A stretch of 64,000 nt of DNA from Vibrio aquaticus (GTDB lineage: Bacteria > Pseudomonadota > Gammaproteobacteria > Enterobacterales > Vibrionaceae), in contig NZ_RXZH01000006.1 of the NCBI RefSeq assembly GCF_003970385.1, forward strand, positions 124,001 through 188,000, read 5' to 3'. Position 1 is the stretch's first letter; every line of letters begins with the position of its first letter. Of the stretch, positions 45,395 through 54,695 are shown in pieces. The notes under the pieces were generated by a model. The model had not been told where the DNA came from, did no database searches, and worked only from the letters and a program-made list of their open reading frames with translations. Both the position numbers and the translations under genes were made by a program.

Positions 45395-48300
45395 TTAGCT
45401 GGTGAGAAGGTGTTGTAGCTTATCTCTCAGCGCTTCTATGTGGGTGCGCTCAGGGCTCTTCTCATTGCAGTGCTCAAGGATGTAGTCAAGAGAGCTGAGA
45501 ACGGTTCTCCAGCGTGGTGTCTTAGGCAGAGTCTCTGGCCTTAGGTACTTGTCGAGAGTTCGTGTCTGCAATGTACTTCGGTCTAAGTAAACTCGCCACA
45601 AGCCACTTTGTTCCGCGAAAGCAAACTTAGTCTGTCCAGTCACTGACTCCCAATAGAACAAGGCACTTGTCATGGCATCCACTAAGACTTCACGCATGAC
45701 CTCTTGTTTTGATTTGCTGTCGCTACCAACGCGATCTGCTAATCGAGTGAATTCTCCACCCAGTTCTTTCAGCTCCTGTAGTTTGGCTTTATCTCCTTCA
45801 AAAGCAAAGCTTGAGAGCGCTTCAATCGCTGTCTCTAAGTTATTAATTCTCGTCGCATTGATGCTACCGCCTACGTTAAATATGTACATCGACTTCAAGC
45901 CAGCGCCATCTGGAAGTTTCAGGATGTCGGCAGATAGGTGCTGACGAACATCTTCGACGTAGATATCAATCACACCACAGTAGTGCTCTTGGACAACACT
46001 TAGGAACTTTGGCGCAATCAGCTCATCAGCATTAGAGCGCTTTAATTGTTCAGTAGAGCGCTTGAACAAGCGTGAGGCAGCTTCGTTGGCAAAACGTACC
46101 TTATTGTCTTCACGGACACAGATAATGGCTTCAGGTGCGGTCTCTAGTTGTTCGAGTAGTCGTCCTTGAGTCTCAAGTAAGCTTGCTTCAACCATGGCGC
46201 GATGTTTTAACTCTAGCTGCAACGCTTGGTTCTCAAGACGTCTTTGCTCAGCTTTGCTCGCCGTTAAGTGAGCAACAATACGGGCGGCCAATTCTTGCTT
46301 ATTAAATGGTTTCGATAAGTAGTCATTAGCGCCAACGCTAAAACCACGTACTCGATCATCGGTTTGGTTTAGAGCCGTGAGCATAATGATGGGTAATGCG
46401 GCGTGATCGTATGTTTCGCGTAGAGTTTCACATACTTGATAGCCACTCATGCCAGGCATCATGATATCTAGCAGAAGTAATTCTGGCTTTTCACTTTCTA
46501 TTGCGGCTAGTGCTTCAATGCCGTCTTTTGCGGTGCGTACCCGGTATCCTTCTAAGCGTAAGAAACTGTCCAATACTCTTAGGTTGACGGGTTCATCATC
46601 TACGACCAAAAGAAGCGGGCCGTCTGGGTTCTCTGGCAGGCTTGCAGGTTCTGCTAGCTCGATATTACCCGTCTCAGGTGCTTTAAAGTGTGGCATCTCA
46701 TACTGGCTAGCGACTTCGATCTGCTCTAAAGAAGCAATAGGCAGTGTGAAGCTAAAGGTCGTGCCGACCATTGGTTGGCTACTTACATAGAGCGAGCCTT
46801 GCATCAATTCGATTAATTGACGACTAATGGATAAGCCTAAGCCCGCCCCTTGGCGATAACGGCTAGAGTCGCTACCTGCTTGAATGAGTGGTTCGAAAAT
46901 ATGCTCAAGCTGCTCTGCTGGAATACCTTGACCGGTGTCGACCACTTGAACGCGGATATTGTCATCAACCACACTAGCGGAGATAACGATTTTTCCTTCA
47001 CTGGTATATTTGATCGCATTACCAACCAAGTTATATAGCACTTGCTCCAATCGTTGTGGATCGGCACTTACCCAAACCGGCTCATTAGGGACTTGGTTAA
47101 TAATACGAATGGGTTTATTGCCGAGCAGGTGTGACGAAAGCTCAAGAACCAGTCGGGTTGCACCAGAGAGATCCACAGCGGAGGTTTCAATATCTAGGTT
47201 GCCGTAACGCATTTTGTGGTAATCCAACAAATCATCCACCAAGGTTGCCAAACGCTGGCCGCTACTGATGATGATATCGAGTTGGTATTTATGTTCTGCG
47301 GTAATTGGGCCGTTGGAACCAGACGCTAAGGCCTCAGCGATACCGACCATGCCATGTAAAGGCGTTCTCAGTTCATGAGAGGTTGTCGCTAAGAACTCAT
47401 CTTTGAGTTTGTTTGCCAGTTGTAACTCTTCATTTTGTTTCTGAATGAGCTTTAGGTTGCTCTCCAGTTCTTCGTTTTGCTGTTTTATCAGTAGGATTTT
47501 CTCGCGAATTGATCGCTGCATGCGTTCGAAACTGACCGCTAATCGCCCGATTTCATCTTTTCGCTGAGTGTTATTGATGTCGGTATCAAGATCGCCGGCG
47601 GATACTTTTTCTGCAACCCATGTGAGTTTGAGCAGTGGGGCGGTAATGAAGTTCGATAAGTAATGTGAAGCCATCACCACTAATAGAATGGCAGTGAGCA
47701 TGGCAAAAATGAAGAGGGTTTCCAGTTGGTGAACTCGTGCAAAAGCGACACTTTCTGGGACTTCGACGACGATGGCCCAATCTATCCCTTTTACCGAAAT
47801 CGGGCTGTAAGCGGCAATGATCGCCTCGTCTTCGGTGTTCGAGTAGGTACCAACGCTGGTTAAACCGGATAGAGCGAGTTCCACGACTTGACGACTTTTA
47901 TCGATGTCCTCTTGTTCGTAAGCAAGGGTTCGAGATTGATGATCACTGCCCACGAGCAGCGTCTTCATCGAAGCAATGTTATTGGTGTCTGCAATCAGCT
48001 TAGTGATGCCGTTGTTTGGCAGTCTAAACATGGCGTAGCTGTGTAAATACCCCTGCTGAATAATAGGCGCGCCTAGCCACGCCACACTCTTGCCCTGTTC
48101 TTGAGAAAAATCAGAGATGATGACAGGGGTAAAGTCTTCATTCGTTTTACGTTTTTCGGTGACTAAATTGCGCAGTTTAGTGAAGGTTTGGCCTAAGTTA
48201 GCGTCTTTATATTTCCCGCTCAGTAGATTAGTGCCGTAGTTATCATGTTTGTAGATGGAGTAGGTGACATTACCATCTCTATCAACCAGTAAAATATCAT

Positions 48301-48781
48301 CAAAATCGGAACGCTTTAGTAGCTCTTGGTATGCCCAGTGGTAACGTTTGTGGAGTAAGCGGTAGCGCTCAGTCCCGTTATAATTCGATGACTGCGGCAA
48401 GATTGAAGTCTTAATTTGATTGCCCGAGCCTTCAATGTAGCGCTTTTGAGCATATTGACGAGCTTGCTCTAGATCGACGCCCAAATTTTGGAATGCGTTG
48501 ACGAGTCCGTAGAAGCGCCCGCCACTGGCATACGCAAGCTCAGAACGAACAAAGCCCATCACTTCTGACTCTTTAGCATATAAGTAATCAATGACTTGCT
48601 GCTGTTTACTGTCTCGAACAGAAACAAGGTGAGAGGTGCTCTGTTCTTGTAGATCTTGGGTGTGAGATTGTAAGAAAAAGATCGCAATAACAGTAAGAGG
48701 AGTAATGCTCAAGGCAAGGAATGCGAGCATCAGGGTACTCTGTAAGCGTTTGAATTTTTGCTTTCTATACAGCTTAAACAT
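45395..48781 (-). CDS. chiS: Chitin-responsive hybrid sensor kinase ChiS
   Basis: With the start at ATG 48781 (MFKLYRKQKFKRLQ) the protein has 1128 residues, about the length of V. cholerae ChiS. Order: TM1 (about 15-38), periplasmic Cache-type sensor, TM2 (about 353-374), HAMP, coiled coil, HisKA with SHELRTPLHG (His469), HATPase, receiver with LLDIMMPG (Asp772) and a C-terminal region with DNA-binding activity in V. cholerae. His469 and Asp772 fall on the same numbers as the V. cholerae residues, supporting the start. ChiS activates the chitin operon directly when CBP is liganded. A longer frame to 48847 is less likely. Confidence 0.93.
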   Translation of the reverse strand: MFKLYRKQKFKRLQSTLMLAFLALSITPLTVIAIFFLQSHTQDLQEQSTSHLVSVRDSKQQQVIDYLYAKESEVMGFVRSELAYASGGRFYGLVNAFQNLGVDLEQARQYAQKRYIEGSGNQIKTSILPQSSNYNGTERYRLLHKRYHWAYQELLKRSDFDDILLVDRDGNVTYSIYKHDNYGTNLLSGKYKDANLGQTFTKLRNLVTEKRKTNEDFTPVIISDFSQEQGKSVAWLGAPIIQQGYLHSYAMFRLPNNGITKLIADTNNIASMKTLLVGSDHQSRTLAYEQEDIDKSRQVVELALSGLTSVGTYSNTEDEAIIAAYSPISVKGIDWAIVVEVPESVAFARVHQLETLFIFAMLTAILLVVMASHYLSNFITAPLLKLTWVAEKVSAGDLDTDINNTQRKDEIGRLAVSFERMQRSIREKILLIKQQNEELESNLKLIQKQNEELQLANKLKDEFLATTSHELRTPLHGMVGIAEALASGSNGPITAEHKYQLDIIISSGQRLATLVDDLLDYHKMRYGNLDIETSAVDLSGATRLVLELSSHLLGNKPIRIINQVPNEPVWVSADPQRLEQVLYNLVGNAIKYTSEGKIVISASVVDDNIRVQVVDTGQGIPAEQLEHIFEPLIQAGSDSSRYRQGAGLGLSISRQLIELMQGSLYVSSQPMVGTTFSFTLPIASLEQIEVASQYEMPHFKAPETGNIELAEPASLPENPDGPLLLVVDDEPVNLRVLDSFLRLEGYRVRTAKDGIEALAAIESEKPELLLLDIMMPGMSGYQVCETLRETYDHAALPIIMLTALNQTDDRVRGFSVGANDYLSKPFNKQELAARIVAHLTASKAEQRRLENQALQLELKHRAMVEASLLETQGRLLEQLETAPEAIICVREDNKVRFANEAASRLFKRSTEQLKRSNADELIAPKFLSVVQEHYCGVIDIYVEDVRQHLSADILKLPDGAGLKSMYIFNVGGSINATRINNLETAIEALSSFAFEGDKAKLQELKELGGEFTRLADRVGSDSKSKQEVMREVLVDAMTSALFYWESVTGQTKFAFAEQSGLWRVYLDRSTLQTRTLDKYLRPETLPKTPRWRTVLSSLDYILEHCNEKSPERTHIEALRDKLQHLLTS

Positions 48782-48920
48782 GATCGAATTAGACTTTCCG
48801 TGAAAATTCAGCTTGCAGTCCACAGTGCGTGACGGCAAGTGAGGCAAAAACGTTATTATCCTAAGATGACAAAATTAACGAGTTTTTTTACTTTGACAAG
48901 TAAGTCGAAGGGAAAGCGTG

Positions 48921-48950
48921 GAGAAAAGCGCAATTTTATTTAATTGCGCT
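48921..48950 (-). terminator. Hairpin upstream of chiS, 41 bases before the rsmC stop on the map (probable role in chiS leader or antisense termination)
   Basis: The perfect 9-bp stem AAGCGCAAT/ATTGCGCTT with an eight-base loop is followed on the minus strand by TTTTC. Minus-strand transcription runs from rsmC (ending 48991) toward chiS, so this is the probable rsmC terminator. Confidence 0.7.
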
Positions 48951-48990
48951 TAGAGATTGGTCAATCTGCCGTGGGAAGTGGCTAAAGTGA

Positions 48991-50013
48991 CTATTTCTTT
49001 GCCTGGTAAATAGCGAACTTGTTGGTCTTATTTAGCGTCTCACAATTACCGTAAGCTTGCTCAATAATTGGCGGGTACTTAAGAAAGCTGTTTGCAACAA
49101 TAAACAGTTGCCCTGCTCGAACTTGCTTACTAGGTCCTTTAGCTAACAGAGTTTCAGTCGCGCTATAACTGGTATCTAGACCGGCATGAAACGGAGGGTT
49201 ACTGATGATGAAGTTGTAATTGTCACTGGTGTCAGAGTAGACATCGGAAGCAAAGACGTTTCCAGTTAGTCCGTTCGCTACCAGTGTTGCTTTACTTGAT
49301 TCAACCGCTAATGCGCTGATGTCACACATATCGAGTTCAATACCTGGATTAAGAATGGCCATCACGCTACCGATCACACCAGCACCGCAACCAAAATCGA
49401 GCACTTTACCGTTTAGGGGCGGTAGAGTATCAAGTAGCAGCTTACTACCGATATCAAATTCACCGTGACTGAAGACACCAGGCAAGCTCTTAATGGTGAG
49501 AGACGTTTCTTTGTAATCCACCTGGTAGGTTTTGAACCACTGCTCGAGTTCAAAACTTGCAGGGCTTTGGGTGCATTGACCCCAGTAAAATGAACAACGG
49601 CGTGCAGAGTCATACTTGGTGATCAGGCCGTAAGACTTAAACATCTTTTCAACACTCTTAATGCCAGAGCGGTTTTCACCAACTACGACAATTTCAGTGT
49701 CTTTACCAAGCTTCGCCATTAGCATTGACAATAGGAACTCAGCTTCAGCTTTGGCTTTTGGCCAGTAGAGCAGGACCAGGTCGGCGGACGTTTCTTGGGT
49801 GAATTCAGCCCCAAATGCAGAAGTGATTTGTTTATGCGGAGCTAATTGTCTGTAGTAACCGTAGTTCGTTGTGAAAACTGTCACTGACTCACAGTGATTA
49901 GCCAGTTCAACAGGGAACAGATCTTCCGCTTCACCAGCAACTAATACGTGTTTACCTTTAAAGTAAGCCAGTTGGCGCTCGGCGATCTGACTAGGGGCAA
50001 TATAAGCAGACAT
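48991..50013 (-). CDS. rsmC: 16S rRNA (guanine1207-N2)-methyltransferase
   Basis: This 340-residue enzyme methylates G1207 of 16S rRNA. It has two MTS-like domains: a degenerate N-terminal one and a C-terminal catalytic one with SAM motif [12 protein letters not shown] and the substrate motif SNPPFHAG. I start at ATG 50013 ([15 protein letters not shown]). A 17-codon upstream extension to 50064 is rejected because it would be read from the upstream gene's terminator hairpin. The ribosome site of the chosen start is weak. Confidence 0.92.
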   Translation of the reverse strand: MSAYIAPSQIAERQLAYFKGKHVLVAGEAEDLFPVELANHCESVTVFTTNYGYYRQLAPHKQITSAFGAEFTQETSADLVLLYWPKAKAEAEFLLSMLMAKLGKDTEIVVVGENRSGIKSVEKMFKSYGLITKYDSARRCSFYWGQCTQSPASFELEQWFKTYQVDYKETSLTIKSLPGVFSHGEFDIGSKLLLDTLPPLNGKVLDFGCGAGVIGSVMAILNPGIELDMCDISALAVESSKATLVANGLTGNVFASDVYSDTSDNYNFIISNPPFHAGLDTSYSATETLLAKGPSKQVRAGQLFIVANSFLKYPPIIEQAYGNCETLNKTNKFAIYQAKK

Positions 50014-50031
50014 AATGGACTCGCATAAAAA

Positions 50032-50064
50032 ATGAGGGAGGATTTTCGCATAATCCTCCCTCAT
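50032..50064 (-). terminator. Terminator of the AI-2E-family gene
   Basis: The perfect 13-bp stem ATGAGGGAGGATT/AATCCTCCCTCAT with a seven-base loop is followed on the minus strand by TTTTTTATG. It lies directly before rsmC. Confidence 0.85.
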
Positions 50065-50097
50065 GGTGTAGTGGTAAATCGACTCGAGTAGTGAAGG

Positions 50098-51201
50098 TTA
50101 GCTTCGATCTTGCTGATCTAAGAAGCCTTGGAACTCTTCTTCATAAATATTGAACAGCACCATGGTGATGGCAAAGATCAATGGGCCGTAAATAAGGCCA
50201 ATCAAACCGAATAAATGCAGACCACCTAACAGTGAGAAAAAGATGATTAACGTACTCATACCTGCACTGCCGCTGCCTTGCATGAGTAGCGGGCGCAACA
50301 GGTTATCAATGGAGCCAACAATAGCAATGCTCCAGATGGTAAGGAAAATCGCCCAAGAGCTATCACCAGTTAAGTAGAGGTAGATAGCGGCAGGAATCCA
50401 GATTAACGCTGTACCGACGACAGGGATGAAAGAGGCAAACCCCATCATCGTTCCCCAGAACAGTCCCGGGAAACCGGCTAGCCACATACCAATACCACCC
50501 GCGAGACCTTGTGCAATCGCGGTAAGGAATGAGCCCATCACAGCAGACTTAGAAACTTGCTCGATTTCATCTAGCAGCTTGTCTTCTTGGCTGCGTGAAA
50601 GAGGAAGGATGTGGCGAATTGCGCTGATGATCTTGTCGTGATCACGAAGTAAGAAAAACAGCACAAACAGCATCAAGAAGAAATCCATCAAGAAGCTTGT
50701 AGCATCACCTAAAATTTTCGCGCTGATACCCACTAAATTGCTGCCAAATGATGTTGCAAACTGAGCGACCTTTTGAGCAATCTCTTGTGGCTCAATGGTA
50801 TCAAAAGGTAGGTAAGTGTTGACTAACGAGAGTCCTTTTACGACCCATGGGTGTTCGAAGATCGTTTGAATGCCACCGTGAGTAACCCATTGATAGACGT
50901 TCTGAGAAAAGGTTGAACCTTGCTGAACGATGGCCGCAAACACAAATAACAGTGGGACAACAATAATAAAAGTTAACACCACGCATGAGAGCAGGGAGGA
51001 GATATTAGGGTGCTTAGGCAGCTTATTTTCAATCCACTCGTGCACTGGAAACATCAATAAGGAAATGATGAAAGCCATCACTATCGAGTTGATATAAGGC
51101 TCAACCAGTAAAAAACAGGCAAGCCCTGCAGCCAAAAGGGCAGTAACTAAAACCCAGTGGCTTGAGGTGATTTTGACTTTGTCTGACACGATTCTGTCCA
51201 T
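50098..51201 (-). CDS. AI-2E family (PerM-like) membrane transporter
   Basis: This 367-residue inner-membrane protein has about eight hydrophobic segments in the AI-2E/UPF0118 pattern: two N-terminal helices, a large loop around residues 90-150, and the C-terminal block with GLAGGIGMWLAGFPG and FIPVVGTALIWIPA. Family members include the reported AI-2 exporter TqsA and sodium/proton antiporters, so the substrate is not settled. Its start is divergent from the 39-codon ORF at 51288. Confidence 0.87.
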   Translation of the reverse strand: MDRIVSDKVKITSSHWVLVTALLAAGLACFLLVEPYINSIVMAFIISLLMFPVHEWIENKLPKHPNISSLLSCVVLTFIIVVPLLFVFAAIVQQGSTFSQNVYQWVTHGGIQTIFEHPWVVKGLSLVNTYLPFDTIEPQEIAQKVAQFATSFGSNLVGISAKILGDATSFLMDFFLMLFVLFFLLRDHDKIISAIRHILPLSRSQEDKLLDEIEQVSKSAVMGSFLTAIAQGLAGGIGMWLAGFPGLFWGTMMGFASFIPVVGTALIWIPAAIYLYLTGDSSWAIFLTIWSIAIVGSIDNLLRPLLMQGSGSAGMSTLIIFFSLLGGLHLFGLIGLIYGPLIFAITMVLFNIYEEEFQGFLDQQDRS

Positions 51202-51287
51202 TAGTTTGACGTTGTATCAGTATAATGGCTGTAAAACAGGGAGTTATCAACGAAGAATCAAATGAGTATCAGAGGTGAGTCAAAACT

Positions 51288-51407
51288 ATGGGATGCTGTG
51301 AGAAAAGTGAAGGTTGTCAAAAAAGTCATAAAACTAAGCGCTCAATACCTTGGTTTCGCTTAGTTATGATTGGGCTACTCCTGCTGGTGGCCTTTAACTG
51401 GCAATAA
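51288..51407 (+). CDS. Small Cys-rich membrane protein (39 residues), unannotated type
   Basis: The frame ATG 51288 to TAA 51405 encodes 39 residues. The N-terminus MGCCEKSEGCQKS has three cysteines, followed by a basic stretch (KTKR) and one hydrophobic helix (about RLVMIGLLLLVAFNW) at the C-terminus. A GAGGTGAG ribosome site precedes the ATG by nine bases, and a TATAAT lies about 60 bases upstream (51221). A bidirectional terminator follows immediately. I do not recognise a family. A 33-codon frame (MSIRGESKLW...) overlaps in another phase but looks less protein-like. Confidence 0.6.
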   Translation: MGCCEKSEGCQKSHKTKRSIPWFRLVMIGLLLLVAFNWQ

Positions 51408-51434
51408 AAAAAGCTGCACTAGGCAGCTTTTTAT
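51406..51434. terminator. Bidirectional terminator between the 39-codon ORF and hemL
   Basis: The 8-bp stem AAAGCTGC/GCAGCTTT with loop ACTAG is flanked by A and T runs. Confidence 0.85.
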
Positions 51435-51451
51435 AAGTAAGAGGGAGCTAA

Positions 51452-52744
51452 TTAAGCTTCTTGAGCAAGGATAGCAAAACAGCGGTCTGCTGCTTCTAGC
51501 GTTGCTTCAATTTCTTTACTGCCGTGCGCGAGTGAAGTAAAGCTTGCTTCAAATGCTGAAGGCGCTAGGTAAACACCGTGCTTAAGCATTAGGTGGAAGA
51601 AGCGCTTAAAGCGTTCGATATCACACTTAGTTACGTCTTCGTAGCGAGTGATTGTCTCTTGCTCTGTGAAGAAGAAACCAAACATACCGCCTACTTGGTT
51701 AACAACCAATGGGATACCGTGACTCTCTGCCAGTGATTTAAAGCCATCTGCCAGTTGTTTAGTCTTAGAAGCTAGGCGTTTCTCATTGCCTTCTTCTTTT
51801 AGTAGGTTAAGACATGCGAAGCCCGCAGCCATGGCTACAGGGTTACCTGAAAGTGTACCTGCTTGGTAAACAGGACCTGTTGGAGCGATGTATTGCATCA
51901 CTTCTTTACGGCCACCAAACGCGCCTACTGGCATACCGCCACCAATCACTTTACCTAGCGTAGTTAGGTCTGGCTTGATGTTGTAGTAACCTTGGGCGCC
52001 ACCAAGAGCAACGCGGAAGCCAGTCATAACTTCATCAAAGATTAGTAGGGCGCCTTCTTCATCACAGATTTGACGTAGGCCTTCGTGGAAGCCTTCTACT
52101 GGTGGAATACAGTTCATGTTGCCCGCAACTGGCTCAACAATGATACAAGCGATTTCACCTTTGTTTGCCGCGAACAGCTCACGTACTGAGTCAAGATCGT
52201 TAAATGTTGCGGTTAGGGTATGTTTTGCAAAGTCTGCAGGCACACCAGGAGAGCTTGGTTGACCTAGTGTTAGCGCGCCAGAACCTGCTTTAACTAATAG
52301 GCTATCAGCGTGGCCGTGGTAACAGCCTTCAAATTTCATGATTTTATCGCGGCCAGTGTAACCACGAGCTAGGCGAATCGCACTCATAGTCGCTTCTGTA
52401 CCTGAGCTCACCATACGGATTTGTTCCATTGATGGTACGAGTTCAGAAACCAGCTCAGCCATGGCGATTTCCATTTCTGTTGGCGCGCCAAAGCTTAAAC
52501 CACGTTGCGCTGCATCGATCACAGCTTCACGAATAACAGCGTGGTTGTGACCTAGGATCATTGGGCCCCAAGAACCAACGTAGTCGATGTACGCTTTACC
52601 ATCAGCATCAAAAATTAATGGGCCATCGGCACGCTCAACGAAAATCGGTGCGCCACCAACGCCGTTAAAAGCACGTACTGGAGAGTTTACGCCGCCAGGA
52701 ATGGTTTGCTGTGCTTTTTCAAATAAGTCTGCTGATTTGGTCAT
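51452..52744 (-). CDS. hemL: Glutamate-1-semialdehyde 2,1-aminomutase
   Basis: This 430-residue PLP enzyme makes 5-aminolevulinate for haem. The PLP lysine lies in [18 protein letters not shown], with the family pattern [16 protein letters not shown] and FDEVMTGFR upstream. I start at ATG 52744 ([12 protein letters not shown]), with GAGGA upstream. The frame is open 46 further codons upstream, but that run has no good ribosome site. It is divergent from erpA, as in enterics. Confidence 0.97.
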   Translation of the reverse strand: MTKSADLFEKAQQTIPGGVNSPVRAFNGVGGAPIFVERADGPLIFDADGKAYIDYVGSWGPMILGHNHAVIREAVIDAAQRGLSFGAPTEMEIAMAELVSELVPSMEQIRMVSSGTEATMSAIRLARGYTGRDKIMKFEGCYHGHADSLLVKAGSGALTLGQPSSPGVPADFAKHTLTATFNDLDSVRELFAANKGEIACIIVEPVAGNMNCIPPVEGFHEGLRQICDEEGALLIFDEVMTGFRVALGGAQGYYNIKPDLTTLGKVIGGGMPVGAFGGRKEVMQYIAPTGPVYQAGTLSGNPVAMAAGFACLNLLKEEGNEKRLASKTKQLADGFKSLAESHGIPLVVNQVGGMFGFFFTEQETITRYEDVTKCDIERFKRFFHLMLKHGVYLAPSAFEASFTSLAHGSKEIEATLEAADRCFAILAQEA

Positions 52745-52996
52745 GGGATATCCTCTTTTGATTGCTCGGACCAATTTGGCTCGCATTGTACCTGCCCGAA
52801 CCAATGGAATAAAACGCTTTGCAGCACATTCTGAGTGATTTGACATCAAATAGGGCAGATATTGGGGAAAAAATGGCTTCAAAAGTGGTGAATACTTGAA
52901 CGCTTCACTCAGGTATTAGATAATCAGCCTAATATTAGAAGATAAAACTCCAGATGGTGAAAGCGGTCTGGGTAGAGACGACTGAGAGAGGTCATC

Positions 52997-53338
52997 GTGA
53001 GCGAAGTAAATATCCCACTAACATTTTCAGACGCAGCCGCTAGCCGAGTTGGGGCGCTGATTGCTGAAGAAGAAAACCCGAATCTAAAACTGCGCGTTTA
53101 CATCACTGGTGGTGGCTGTAGCGGTTTCCAATACGGTTTCACTTTTGATGAAAGCGTTAACGAAGGCGATACGACAATCGTCAACAGTGGCGTAACCTTA
53201 GTGGTTGACCCAATGAGCCTACAATATCTTGTCGGTGGTCAGGTTGACTATACGGAAGGCCTAGAAGGTTCTCGCTTCTTCGTCAATAATCCAAATGCGA
53301 CCACCACTTGTGGTTGTGGTGCATCATTCAGTGTGTAA
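52997..53338 (+). CDS. erpA: Iron-sulfur cluster insertion protein ErpA
   Basis: This 113-residue A-type carrier delivers [Fe-S] clusters to client enzymes. The three cluster cysteines are present: [11 protein letters not shown] and [11 protein letters not shown]. Length and sequence match E. coli ErpA. It is divergent from hemL with a 252-base gap. A GTG start is preceded by GAGAGAGG. Haem and Fe-S biogenesis genes are thus adjacent. Confidence 0.96.
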   Translation: MSEVNIPLTFSDAAASRVGALIAEEENPNLKLRVYITGGGCSGFQYGFTFDESVNEGDTTIVNSGVTLVVDPMSLQYLVGGQVDYTEGLEGSRFFVNNPNATTTCGCGASFSV

Positions 53339-53358
53339 TACACGATCGCTATAAATTT

Positions 53359-53388
53359 CTAAAGGCTGCAATCGCAGCCTTTTTTGTA
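53359..53388 (+). terminator. Intrinsic terminator after erpA
   Basis: The stem AAAGGCTGC/GCAGCCTTT with loop AATC is followed by T6. Confidence 0.85.
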
Positions 53389-53604
53389 TCTATTCATACC
53401 GCTTTACACATCACGTTTATTCTAGAAACTGAGACCTAGCCTAAATTACCACGCAAGTTCATTTTATTTATGGTTGGTTAATTTATATTCTGGTTAATAG
53501 TTATCACTTACTTTTATTTTTCAGTCGGTAAAACATACGACCGCTGACTAGAACGCTACAAAACTAAACCAATAACGCACACATAGCATTACTAAGGATA
53601 GTTC

Positions 53605-54684
53605 ATGGCTAGATTCTCTCCCTTGCGGTTCTTCGCTGCTCGCCCCTATTTGATTTCTCTTATTTTGGTTGTATTACTCAGTTTCTGGCTTGGCATGGGT
53701 ATGCTCAAAGCAGAGGAGCCTTCGGTAGAGAATAAAGTAGAGGAGATCCCGTTAGCCAAAGTGGCTTACACAAAGTTTGAGGCTGAATCAACGCATAAAC
53801 CTGTCGACCTTTATGGCCGTACAGCCCCTGACAAGCAGGCGAAACTTGGCGCTGAAATCGCTGGTAAGATAGTGCAATTAAAAGTAAAGAAAGGCGATGT
53901 CGTTAAGCAAGGTCAGGTTATTGCCTTTATTGATAAAGGTGATTTGGAGATTCAGCTTCAACGAGCCCAAGCGATGCTTAAAGTAAAAGAGAAAGAGTTC
54001 AAAGCGGCTCAATCTCTAAAGAGCAAAGGCTTGCAAGGCGAGGTGGCCTTTACTAATGCTCAGGCAGGCTTAGTGGAAGCCAAAGCCATGGTCAGCAATG
54101 CAAGAATTGCGCTTAGAAACACATCGGTTTCTGCTCCTTTCTCTGGCATTGTGGACCACTTATTTATTGAAAAAGGGGATTTTGTTGGTGTAGGCGATCC
54201 AGTGGCCACATTGCTCGATCTGGGCCAAATTATCATTGAAGCTGACATCAGCGAGCGCCATATCCAAGATTTAGTACTTAACCAAGAAGCTAAGGTTCGC
54301 TTTATCAATGGGCAAGAAGCGGTTGGCAAAGTCCGTTACATTTCACGTGTTTCTTCTACCGCAACCAACACATTCCCAATTGAGATTGAAATGGCGAATC
54401 CAGAGCAAAAGATCCCTGCGGGTATCAGTGCTGAAGTTTCTTTGAACCTCCAAGATCAACTGGCGATCAAAGTCACCCCAGCAATGCTCGCGCTGGATGA
54501 GGCGGGTAACTTGGGCGTGAAAACATTGGAAGGTGAAGTCATCGAGTTTGTTCCAATCCAATTAGTAAAAGCAGAGCAAGATGGTGTTTGGCTTTCAGGG
54601 TTGGGAGAGAGCGTGAAGATCGTGACGACAGGGCAAGGTTTTGTCCGTGATGGTGATCGAGTCATCGCTGTCGAACAAAACTAG
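53605..54684 (+). CDS. RND efflux periplasmic adaptor (membrane-fusion protein)
   Basis: This 359-residue protein has one N-terminal membrane anchor (about residues 13-36) instead of a lipobox. The biotinyl-lipoyl-like halves (GAEIAGKIVQLKVKKGDVVKQGQ, split here as a beta segment) enclose a coiled coil (about 110-160), followed by a beta-barrel domain (PFSGIVDHLFIEKGDFVG...). It links an inner-membrane RND pump, encoded 12 bases downstream, to an outer-membrane channel. No TolC-like gene is nearby, so it must borrow one. The substrate is unknown. Confidence 0.9.
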   Translation: MARFSPLRFFAARPYLISLILVVLLSFWLGMGMLKAEEPSVENKVEEIPLAKVAYTKFEAESTHKPVDLYGRTAPDKQAKLGAEIAGKIVQLKVKKGDVVKQGQVIAFIDKGDLEIQLQRAQAMLKVKEKEFKAAQSLKSKGLQGEVAFTNAQAGLVEAKAMVSNARIALRNTSVSAPFSGIVDHLFIEKGDFVGVGDPVATLLDLGQIIIEADISERHIQDLVLNQEAKVRFINGQEAVGKVRYISRVSSTATNTFPIEIEMANPEQKIPAGISAEVSLNLQDQLAIKVTPAMLALDEAGNLGVKTLEGEVIEFVPIQLVKAEQDGVWLSGLGESVKIVTTGQGFVRDGDRVIAVEQN

Positions 54685-54695
54685 GAGTCTCGATT

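Noticed and set aside
46449..46790. 113-codon plus-strand ORF inside chiS
   Set aside because: Antisense to the receiver-domain region with a Ser-rich shadow composition and no start signal.
50014..50064. N-terminal extension of rsmC
   Set aside because: The added residues are encoded by the terminator hairpin of the upstream gene and match nothing in RsmC.
51252..51352. 33-codon ORF overlapping the 39-codon ORF in another frame
   Set aside because: Weaker ribosome site and no clear domain or helix pattern compared with the 39-codon frame.
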